Source: Nematostella vectensis (lineage: Eukaryota > Cnidaria > Anthozoa > Actiniaria > Edwardsiidae). From it: 64,000 nucleotides of DNA. Below, piece by piece: positions 37,279 to 49,200 of this stretch. The notes beneath the pieces were generated by a model. It was not told the DNA's origin, did not search any database, and saw only the letters and a list, made by a program, of their open reading frames with translations. The translations under genes and the position numbers were made by a program. Every line of letters begins with the position of its first letter. Position 1 is the first letter of the stretch. The stretch is taken from assembly GCF_932526225.1 (NCBI RefSeq), contig NC_064037.1, positions 11,700,203 to 11,764,202 on the forward strand. The letters run 5' to 3'.

Positions 37279-40200
37279 ATGAATAGAGGGAAGTCATCAC
37301 TTAAGTTGAATAACGGATCGAGAAACGCCAAAAAGGTCAGAAAAAAGCTTCCATCACTTTGTAAAGATGCTCTGATTCTATGATCATGTTCTAAATTTGC
37401 CCGAGGATGTGAAACATTACTATTGTAACGTATATTTTTTTATATAATATTTTAAGTTTGCAATCTTTTATTTCAACTAACTGCGTTCAGTAATATAATT
37501 AGTTAGTTTTATAAATATACTGCAATCCGTGTTTTGTTTCTTGTTTTCGGGCAAGTTTGGACGTGCCCTTCGTTTGTTTGTAAATTAAGCGTATGTTAAT
37601 TATATTTTTTTCTTGTGTTTAATGCACTAGTCAATTCAAACCCCCATCTTCATGGTCCAGGGGAAGGGTGGGGGATTAGACTTTGACGCTGTACAAAACA
37701 GAGAAAACCCCTACCCCCTCGGGACAAAACTGCAGTCAAATGCCCTACCCCTTGGGATGTAAACTATAGGCAACTATCTGACATTGACATCAAGTCATCT
37801 GAAAAAAGCCTTTAACTTTCAGTCTAGTACACTTCAGCGAATTTGTACTAATAACTATGAAGATAACAGTTACCAAAAAAAAAAGGAAAAATAATTTATT
37901 TCCATCTGGCATTAGTTATAATTCATATTCGTTTTTGCACATTTCCCCATGCAGCTTGCCACATGCTGATACATGGAATTGCTTGCTACATAAGAGAAAG
38001 AGTCTCAAACCAGAAACTGACACAACTTTTGCAAAGTAAATTTTGTGATGTTATTCATTTGTCCCCAAGCCCCCATGGTGGGGACAAGTCTTGGGGTCAA
38101 AAACTGTCAATTCCCCACCCCCTCAGGACAGATTCAAAAGTGCTCTAAACCCCTACATTAACCCCACTTTTCCCCGGGACAATGGGGGTGGGGGTTTCAA
38201 ATGACTAGTGCATAAACTCACAAAGATCATAGTAAACTATGCAATGATTTTACCATCTAAATCAAACTTTACAACCAAAGTCACCACAGGGAAGTCTCCT
38301 AGAGGGGGAGCATGTAGCTATATCACATGATTTCCTTAAAGAACTCATTTCTTTTGAAACTGCTCTTCCTACTTAGAAGAAGAATATCAGTGTCACTATA
38401 GGCAAGACATCATACTGTGGTTCACCAGAACAACATAAGGACAGAAGCCTATACAGAGCAGTTCTCAAAGACAGTGCAACCAAGCATGGAGCAGCACCGA
38501 ACACTTTGCTAGCACCCTCTACTAGACCCTTTAGAACAGCTACTAGCCGCAAGAACAGTGATGAGTTTGAATTCCGCTGTTCATTTGACAGCGATGAAGA
38601 GAACAGTCCAGAAATTGAAATCCCACCTACCCAGCCAGTCACAGAGGAGCAAATATTGACAGGTACAGTATATACCCACATAATGGATTATCACACATAG
38701 TAATTTTATACCTAGGGGGCATGATGACAGGGCAGACCCAAAAATTCATACCCAATAAAATTACAAAGGAAAACACCCAAAACATATTTGAATTTTAAAT
38801 CTATACTCAAAAATACCTTAATTGCATTTTCACAAAATGCCAACCTCACAAGGACACAAATGCAAGTTTTTGTTAGTTGAATTACAGGTTCCCCAAGCTC
38901 ACTGTGTATATGAATAAATAATAGTGGTTCATGTTACGTTGTGTGTGTTATGGCTTACAGTAAACATATTGAATTGAAATAAGCCATTCACTTTACTACA
39001 AAATAAAATCGTAAAACTCTAAAAAATATTCTGACCTGACAGTGGAGTCTTAAATATGGTCTGGGTGAAGTTTCAAGCCATTTGGGCCGGCATTTTGAGA
39101 GTTACGTTGTTCTGTTTACCATGACACACACAACGAAATGAGAACCACTATGTAAATATATTTATACAGAGAGTGAGCTTGGGGTACCTGTGGTTGAATA
39201 TGTATTTCGATACAGCATCAAGGCAAAGTGTTATTTTAAAACCTGAAAAACCCAAGGCAAAGTTTTCAACTTTTATCTACTACAAAAATACAAAAGGTCA
39301 AAATTTAAAACAAATATAGACCCTGTTCATGTGAGATCCCAGAACCTTTATCCTCTGGCATGGTTGCTTATTCACCTTACCCAGGGGCAGAGGTTTTGCT
39401 TTGGAAAATTGTAAAAATAGAAAACCTTGTGCAAGACAAACAAAGAATTAGCTTTAGCAAAATAGGCAAGACACAGTAGAGCAAATATAGTTAGAGTATA
39501 TGTAGACAGTATTTTTCTTGTGTCTTGTCATTACTTTGTTTGTTTACTATGTGGGCACACTTCTCTTTGTAGGTGTTGTTGCCTTTATTGATGTTAGATC
39601 CAATACAGAGAATCGATTTGATGGTATTTCCAAACAGATGGAGCTATTAGGTGCAACAGTGAGTACCAAAATGAGAAAAAATATCAAACTATGAATAAAA
39701 AAATAATGTATTATATGGCAGACAGTCAATACTCAATACAACATACTTTCTTCAAGCAAGAGTTGTAAGAAATAAATTCTGCAGTGCCTATTAGGATACA
39801 GCTTTCTGTGCTTATCATTTTTCTAATTTTATTTTCAGGTTGTCAGAAAGTTTATTCCTGAAGTTACTCATGTGGTATGATATATAATAACAAAGTAACC
39901 ACAATTGTCATAACAATGTCATGAATGTAAAAAAAAGCTATAACTACTATTGCTGACTAGTAAATAGTGTGAAGGTTGAAATAAAATGATGATAACAAGA
40001 ATTCTAGAAGCTTTTTAATCACAAAACTCGTTTAAACTATCGAGTTAAACGGCAGTTAGATAATCAGTCAAGAATACAAATCTTGGCCTTGCCTCTCCCC
40101 TTAACATAAAAAAAAAAATTTGTAACAATTACTTAAGTCAATTGGAACAATAGGCAAGATAACTCCTTTTTACTTACAGATTTTCAAGGACGGTAAGAAG

Positions 40201-43200
40201 GCAACAAGGGAGAAAGCCTTAAAGAAAGGCATCCACCTTGTGACTGTACTGTGGGTGGAAAGTTGCCGTGAGACGGGAAAGCGTGTGGCTGAGGAACTGT
40301 TCCCTGTTATTGCACAAGATGAACTCAGCACGCCTCTACTGATGGGAAAGCTGAAAAGAACCAAGTCCATGCAGCCAAAATCATTTGAAGAAGATGTCAA
40401 GAATAGTGCAGGTAAGAAATCTTCCATTTATTTGCAGGTACTGTAAAGTATGTACAATGAACATTTTTTAGACAGATTATCCTTAGAGAAGGAAATGGGA
40501 ATGCAGGAGGAAGGTGAGACGAGGTAACTTGTGCAGGCTTGTAAAAATAACACTGAACATATATGTGAAATAAGTAAGAAAGGAGAAGGAAGAAATTTAA
40601 AAAGAAACCATTCCTTTCTTCATTCCTCCACTTGTATCTTCTTAACGTAAGTAAGCATGCTTTGGTGTCTCTCTGCTACAGTACCTATTTTTACTTTCTT
40701 TGCTATTGAACATAGAACTGTAGCCATATGATACCTGGTTATGGGTGGACCATTAGAAAAGTGATGGGGGAGTTTTCGGAGGTGATTAAATTTGTTTTCC
40801 TGTAAATTCGGAATGCAAGAATTTTTTTTAGGTTGATTGGCCTGCAGGAATTTTATTTGAGGAGGTCAAATAAAAATATCATGACATTTTTCAACTATCT
40901 TTTTTATTGTATTTCTGTTATATCATACATAATGCTTTGTCTTACCATAAATCCCATGAATAAGTCCAATGGCTGCTTTGCTCAGATTGAAGCTGTTTAA
41001 AATGATATGGGTATTAAAGTCGGGACTGAAAATAGTAATTTCATTCAGGGATATTGAATTAGATCTCAGAAAAAGAGAACATTTTCCTTGCCTCATTAGC
41101 CGGGTACAGAAACAAACAAGACACCAGAGACAAGTGGGAAAATCATATGTCTCATGTATAAAAAATGGAAAGTGATGGAAGGGAGAAGAGGTGGTAGAGG
41201 CCACTGTCCAAGGGAATGGTCTTTAAATAAATCTAGAAAAAAAATCACCATTGTTTTGATAGAAAACAAATATTATGCGCAACATAAAAAACGGGTACTA
41301 TAAAATCATACATCAGGGGTAAATCCATGGGAAGGCTGATGCATGAGAGAGAATCCCAAATCCCTGTTACAATTATGGATGGCTGCTCCTGGTTGCCAGT
41401 GACTAAAAGAACACACTTCTTAATGGGAGAGGTGTCCATGGAAAAAACTATCATTCTTTAGCCTTGTAGTCCTTCTTCATTCTTTGTCAGTCTTTCTTGG
41501 CTGGTCGATCCAGATGCAACTACCTTCATGCATGAATTTTTTGGTGGGCACACCAAAAAGTGGGCTGCTCGATGTTTTTTCATGTGATTTTAGCGTGCCG
41601 GAATTTCTTTTTGCTTTGGACCCCCTTCCCGCATCACTTTTCTAATGGTCCATCCCTTAGCCTAGGTATCTATTTTCTCACACATGCTACCTAGAGATAA
41701 ACTTCAGTAGGATTCAGTATGCAAGAGGATGATGTCTTTGCTAGTAGGTTTCTGTGAAGTTGAACCTAAACTTTTCTTGACCTTAACCAAGCACGGTGTC
41801 AGTGTGTTAGACAAACAGGTTATTAGGCAACCGTCCACCAGTACATGGCATGTTTTACTAATAATTTCCCATCAGTAATTGTGCTAAATTTTTTTTCCAG
41901 AAAAAGAGAAAAGAAGACGTAGGCTTACAGGAAAAAGGAACTCACCAGCCACAACTAGTCTCGGTGAGTTTCGAATAAAAGAGAGTTGATCTGGATAAAC
42001 AGATAAACAGGATTGTGTCCTAAAAATATCCATTTATGTTCATCGCAACTATTTGTGGAATGCTGTGAATGATTTGTTCAGATTTCAATTTTTGCTTTTA
42101 CTTACCAAATAGCACCTGAAATAGTGTCGGGTAAACTAGCAACAGGGGAACAAATATAACCATTTAAAAAAAAATAAACTCTTGTATATATTTCAATTCA
42201 CAAACGTGCAACTCTTATTACATCTCATGTTTTCTTTTCACTGTATAGACGAGATTTTTGGTGTCGAGGGTGTCACCTCACTGAGTCCTGTAAGTAAAAT
42301 TTAATTCTAATTACCCAGTGCCCTCATATTGTTTCTAATCACTGCGTACGCTTGGTTTTCAGTTGTTGCTTGGTTCACCTCTCATCGCTGGGGTTATCCC
42401 GGATTCGCCACCAATGCGCACACCCATCGCGGGTACGTCTTATTCGCTTTCGCTTTTTCGAAGGAGGCGCTTATTCTAGCTATTACGATAGCTTAAAACC
42501 TTTGTGGTAACATTTGTTCGTGTTTCTAGAGGAAGCTAGCGATGTCGAAGATGGTTCCCCAGCCGTGGACCCGACCATAAAGCGTCTCAAATTCGGTTAG
42601 TAGAATAGGGTGTTTAGATCCTTGACAAGAGGACGCCTTCTTCGCTGAGTTTTGCCGGCGTCGCGTACTAAGGAAGACGTGAAAAAGCATGAAATGCCGT
42701 CCTGAACAGGACGCGACGCCGGCAAAAAATGCGTGCGCGCAATTAAGATCACTGAGATCACCCTAATGCTTATCCTCAACAGACTCGTATTTCCTGTTGG
42801 GAACTTATATTACTATATAGATAAACTCCTGAAATTATAATCTTGCTGCTAAAAAAATATGAGTAGGCGCGTGTGATAATGAATAGACGGAGTAACCAAA
42901 TGTCTTTATTTTTTAGATGATTCAAGTAATAATGAGACGAGTGAGCCAAAAGGACTGGGGACGAATGAGACAAAAGGAAGTAGGCGGTCCACCAGGAATC
43001 CCAATCAATCCCCTGCTGAGACCGCGCGGACGCCCATTACCAAGAAAACGCCAGCTGACATGTTACAGACAGGTGAGATGAGTTTCATGACGTCCACATG
43101 AACAGGCCAATCAGATTACGATACGTCTTATGACGTCACACTATCAATCCTATCAGGTAGGATAGTTTCGCTTTTAAACAATTTTAGATAATACGTCACA

Positions 43201-46200
43201 CGGCGGTATGACGTCCCACGAAAACAGATTAACATGATTTCAACGAGAGGTGTTTGTGTATCACAGTAAAGTCCTTAATCACGTTTTCTACGTTCTGCTA
43301 ATAGAAAGAGCGTTGTCGCTATGCATTTCGTTTGTCGCGCCCTTGGGTGTTCTGCAATGTCAGCAACCATGAAGTTTCAAAGGAATTCGGCTTTTTGTGT
43401 AGAAGATATCACAGCTCAAACTTTGCGCCAAAGAATTTTGTGATGACGGGAGTTGGACTTTTAAACTGTCCTTTCAGGTTCTGGTCCTCAGAAGAAAAGA
43501 AAACGAGGCAATGTACCCCAACACTTGGATGCATCTGAATCCGACTCGAATATCAGCGTCGCCAAGAAACCCAAAAATGCAGTCAAAGATCTCATCATAA
43601 CACCTGTACTGGACGAGGAAAACGCCGCGAAAAATACAAGAGGAAGCGGAAAAAGGGGAAGAGCTAAATCTGTTGGAGGAGCGGCCAAGACTGGGGAATT
43701 CCTGGAAACTCCTGGTCACCAGGACGACCAGGAAATAGAACATGCAGGAGGTAGAGCCAAGAAACTAAAACTGGCAAGGGGTAGAGGTAGACCGAGGGCG
43801 AAGTCTACGGCAACAACAGGCACAGAAGTCGAGTTTGCCAATAAAGGTTAGTCAACGTCACAACTTGTGCGAAGCGTGAACGTACATATCGAGTGAAATA
43901 TTTGGTAATATCCTGAAGAGAGTGGCAGGGCTATCTCTAATCACTACTTGTTCGATGTTTTAACAGTAACGTATCGAATATAACGTTCAAAATCTTATAA
44001 AAAGTAGTTTGCGAGTAGTTTGCGAAATGTGAGCTTGATGTCAAATGTAGCTTTCGGTAATTTCCTGGAAAATAATAGATGTTTGAGCAGTAGCGTATTA
44101 AATATATCGTTCAGCAAAATATTTAAAAAAAACGTTTCATCATTATCGCTAGTTCTTACTGCGAGGTGAGAAGGCTAACCTAGGCAGAAACGGAGAAACC
44201 AACAGTGGAAAAATATATTTTCCGTGAATACTTAGCCTTTCTCGCAGTCGTTATCAGACGGGAAATACGGGAATGCCAGGTTTATAGTGCGAAGCGCGCT
44301 TCTTTGGCTTTTGGCTTTATATTTGCTGATTGAAATGTTTGCTTTGTGCGACTCGGTATTGAGCGGCAGTGTAAAATGGCGGCCCGATTGGCCTACTGCA
44401 AAGTGATAAAGGCAATCAGTTTTTGAGGTTTGGGTAATCATGCTTTTCTTTTCCGCAGCTGATTGGGTGTTCGCGTCAATAGGGCGTTTTTGTTAATTGG
44501 CTTATTTTCCAAACTGTCGAGGTGGCCACGGTAGCGCGCGTCGCATGGTTTACTTTGCCCTGGTGACCGCGTTAGCGTGCGTCGCACTGTAAAACAGAGT
44601 TAGGCTAAGCTCAAACGTCGTATTATCCATGAGCCGTATTCAGTGCTAATCCATGCCAATGAATCAATTTGATTGATTCATCTTAGTTTGCATTGAATAC
44701 GGCTCATGTATAATACAACTTTTGAACTTAGTATTAGTTTACAAATAGCTCGAACTGATAGACTTGCTGTCGGTTCCCGAATTATGTGTAAAAGTTGAGT
44801 ATGCTGGGTTATTCGTAAATAATCATCAGAATTTTACAAGACCACTTCCTATAGGGATTAAATTTATTGTTCTAAAAAAAATCCTCCCGGCTTCTTTAAC
44901 ACAAATAGCTTATTACAGTAGATTCTGGACCTTTAGTGCCTGCTAGCGTAGTTTGTAACGTGCTTGCCAACAGATGCTATACTACAGGGTTCGAACTACA
45001 TGCCTGACTCTTGTCTTTTTTTGTCTTTTTTTTTCTATATAATGATATAATTAATATTTCTTTTTAGCCACTTAAACATTATAATTATTGTTAAAAGTAT
45101 AGTGTTATTCCTTTTTATTGTAGAAATGACAGCAAGAAATATCGAAGCCAACAATGTCGGATCGTCAAGCTTGGAAAATCTGGAACCAAGAGACAATCGG
45201 AATGAACGGAATTCGGGACGTGCAACGGGACGCGTAACGGGACTTGATTCGGAACTCGACGTGTACGGCGAAGACAGCGCATCGGACTCGGGGGTGTCTG
45301 TCAGCGAGAGAGAGTCGCGAATGAAAAAAGGAGGAACCGAGAATAAACTCCCGGAGCGGAAAAAGAAATTCAACAAGACGGCGTCGCTCGTTGGACAAAA
45401 GCCCCATTCGGCTGCAGGGGAGGATCATTGGAGTGGGATGGAATGGGAAGAAGGGGGAGCAATGGAAAAAGGCGAAGCTGTCGAAAAGACCTTAACCAAA
45501 CTATCGAACCCAGGATTTACGCAAAGTATGAAGACAGCGATGCAAAGTGTTAATGACTTTGAGGAGAAGGAAACAGTCGAAACAGGAGTGAATAAGCGGG
45601 GTTTAGATAGAAAACAAGTAGGAAAGGAATCCAAGGGCAAAGAAGTTCAGAAAAAGAAGATAACCAAACAAGATAATGATCATGAAGTTGGCGGAACAGT
45701 AGATATAGGCGGCGACTCTGCGAAGATTCTGAATACAAGGATAGCAAAGACCAAGAGAGAACCGAAACAAACACGGAAAAAGAAAACGCCAGTCAGTTGT
45801 ACGGAAGACGAAACCCCAGAGATTGAGTATGGGGGCGATGTTAGTCGTACAACAGACTATACGGCGTCGTCTAGTGATGAACATACAGTAAGCACTGAAG
45901 ACGAGGGTCGGAGTGATAGAGTGAGGAAAGGGTTGAAAACTAGGCGAGCGAAGGCGCTGCGGAAGACGAAAGAAAGCACTACAAGTCGAACAAAGGTGAG
46001 ATCAATGCACAGTATCTATCACTTATCTTAAACGAATATGGCCCCAGAGGTGGAATGTGCCCCCTAGACATAGACTTTAGGTTTTTACAAGGCAAGAAAG
46101 CAATGAAGGTGTTGATTATTGTTGTTGTTTTACTGTAGGTGTTAGGTTTTATGTTGTCTTTGTTACGCCTGGGCCGTGGCACTTTTATTGATGCACGCAT

Positions 46201-49200
46201 GCATGCATGCATGTTTATTGATTGATGCATGTTATTTTAAGGCATAAAATTAAGACTTTAAACTGCTTATCCTCTTTTTCCAGCCCCGACGATCGATGGT
46301 TCTTACAAGTATGCACTTTGGGTGAGTTTGACAAGATCTTTATGGTGTACTTGGTCATAATCTTGATATATCGAGCGATTCATGGAGCTTAGCGTTGCCC
46401 ACGGAAAACTTCAGAGTCGCGTGACCAGGCGTCGCGCAACAGATATCGTAGCCCCTTTAACTGTTTTGATTGTTCTTCTCAGGGAGCAAGATATTGTTGT
46501 TTCTGTGGTACGTAAGCTCGGAGGGTTTTACATCGCAGATAAAGCCGGCGCCAACACCACGCACGTGATAGCAGGAAGCCCAAGACGGACGCTTAATGTG
46601 CTGAGGGCGATCGCACAGGGATGCTGGCTTGTCTCGCCTGAGTGGGTGCGTACCCCCCCCCCCTCCTTACTTTACTATAACCGTTATCAATCAATCCTCA
46701 GTCAGCCGCTCATTTGCTGTTGTTTACATTGGAAATACTACGACTTGCTTATAAGAACACTATAAAATAGCCATCCAAAATTGAAGTGCGACTCTTGCGG
46801 ATCATTATTTGATGGTAAATAATGAACTTTGTAGTGAGTTTAAAATGGCGGCGTGTTAGCCTCTTCAATGTGAGATCACGGTGAAATGCTTGCAAGTCTC
46901 AACAAAATTGGTCAGCAACCCTGGATTATTATATCAACACGTATTTCTGCGCTTTCTGGTTCTTCGTGGGCGGTGTATGCCTGTCTTCAATTACAAGTTT
47001 TTGTATTCCTAGTTAGTTGTAATAAATTGTAGCGTTGGCTAAATCCCTTTGGCTGGTTGCCGTATATCATCTTGTTTCTTATTTTGTACATCAAATCCGT
47101 TTTTACTATGGTTATATCACGTGGTATCTTATAGTTGCGTGTTGTATCGCGTGTAATTGCGTCACTTGTCATGTGTTGATCTATCCCAAGTTAATAAAAT
47201 CTCGGGACTTGTTATCACGTGTAATTGTGTCACCTGTAACTCGTTGATCTACCCCAAATCGATGAAGTCCCTCGAGACTTGTTATCACGTGTAATTAGGG
47301 ACCTTAAGCAACGACGACGGGAACGTGGATGACGACGGCAGAAAACAATGAGATTTGATTCAGAATTCAATAGCAGCACTTGAAAATGCGTTCTGCCTGA
47401 TACATTTCAGCCGTTTTCCATAAAACCATGACGTGAAAACTCCAAGTTTCACGGTCAATTGAGGACGCGGACGTTTGCTGTGTAATCTCCTCTAACCACG
47501 TTCGCTGCTGTAGAAATAATGTCCTTAGTTGATTTTTATCTGTCTCTGACTATAATGTTTTGCTCATTCCATTGCAATTAAATTACTATTGATCCCCACG
47601 CGCAAAATCATCTTCTTCGATCGCGTTGCCCTAGCCGTCACTTGTCACGTGTTGATCTATCCCAAGTCGATGGAGTCTCGGGACTTGTTATTACGTGTAA
47701 TTGTGTCACTTATCACGTGTTTATCTATCCCTAGGTGATGAAGTCCCTTGAGGCTGGGTATTGGGTTGATGAGGAACCTTACGAACTGGCAGACGACTTC
47801 CCCGCAGCTCAGGTATAGGCCGTATAGGACAGACAGACAGACAGACAGCAAACTAACGCCAAAAAATAAATAAACACAGACATGGGTGCGGCCGTCACGG
47901 TAGAGAGCGACAAAAAAAATAACATCTTTCAATTAAAATATCCCTGTCAGGCATAAGAACTTTACGACTGGTTCGTAAGCGCTGAATAAGTTTGATTTTG
48001 TTGTTATTTTGCCGCCAAAAGCTGGAGTTTGCCGCCCAAAAAGATCATTTGATTTTTAAGCGCAAGTTGCCTGTTCATGTTTTGTTCGTGTCTCTAGCTG
48101 TCAAGGTTAGAGCGGGTGAGCTCCGGACCGTGTTTTCGCCAAGAGCTCTTCAAAGAAATGGAGCCTATTTTCGTGGCGGAAGACACGTCGCCTCCCAGAG
48201 ACGAATTAATACACCTTATCACACTGTGTGGAGGCAACGTAAGTAAAACACACACCCCTTTCCCCTCGCTCGTCCCTCCCCCCCTTAGGTCTGTACGTTC
48301 CTCAGGATTGCTGGCGTGTGTATGTTGGTATCTCGTCCCTCCCCCCCTTAGGTCTGTACGTTCCTCAGGATTGCTGGCGTGTGTATGTTGGTATCTCGTC
48401 CCTCCCCTCCTCAGGTCTGTACGTTCCTCAGGAGTGCTGGCGTGTGTATGTTGGTATCTCGTCCCTCCCCTCCTCAGGTCTGTACGTTCCTCAGGAGTGC
48501 TGGCGTGTGTATGTTGGTATCTCGTCCCTCCCCTCCTCAGGTCTGTACGTTCCTTAGGAGTGCTGGCGTGTGTATGTTGGTATCTCGTCCCTCCCCTTCT
48601 TAGGTCTGTACGTTCCTTAGGAGTGCTGGCGTGTGTATGTTGGTATCTCGTCCCTCCCCTTCTTAGGTCTGTACGTTCCTCAGGAGTGCTGGCGTGTGTA
48701 TGTTGGTATCTCGTCCCTCCCCTCCTCAGGTCTGTACGTTCCTCAGGAGTGCTGGCGTGTGTATGTTGGTATCTCGTCCCTCCCCTCCTCAGGTCTGTAC
48801 GTTCCTCAGGAGTGCTGGCGTGTGTATGTTGGTATCTCGTCCCTCCCCTCCTCAGGTCTGTACGTTCCTTAGGAGTGCTGGCGTGTGTATGTTGGTATCT
48901 CGTCCCTCCCCTCCTCAGGTCTGTACGTTCCTCACAAGTGCTGGCGTGTGTATGTTGGTATCTCGTCCCTCCCCTCCTCAGGTCTGTACGTTCCTCAGGA
49001 GTGCTGGCGTGTGTATGTTGGTATCTCGTCCCTCCCCTCCTCAGGTCTGTTCGTTCCTCAGGAGTGCTGGCGTGTGTATGTTGGTATCCCGTCCCTCTCC
49101 TCCTCAGGTCTGTTCGTTCCTCAGGAGTGTTGGCGTGTGTATGTTGGTATCTCGTCCCTCACCTCCTCAGGTCTGTACGTTCCTGAGGATTGCTGGCGTG

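Noticed and set aside
45035-45884. Minus-strand frames opposite MCPH1 exon 12
   Set aside because: They are antisense of an 872-nt exon that joins in phase with its neighbours.
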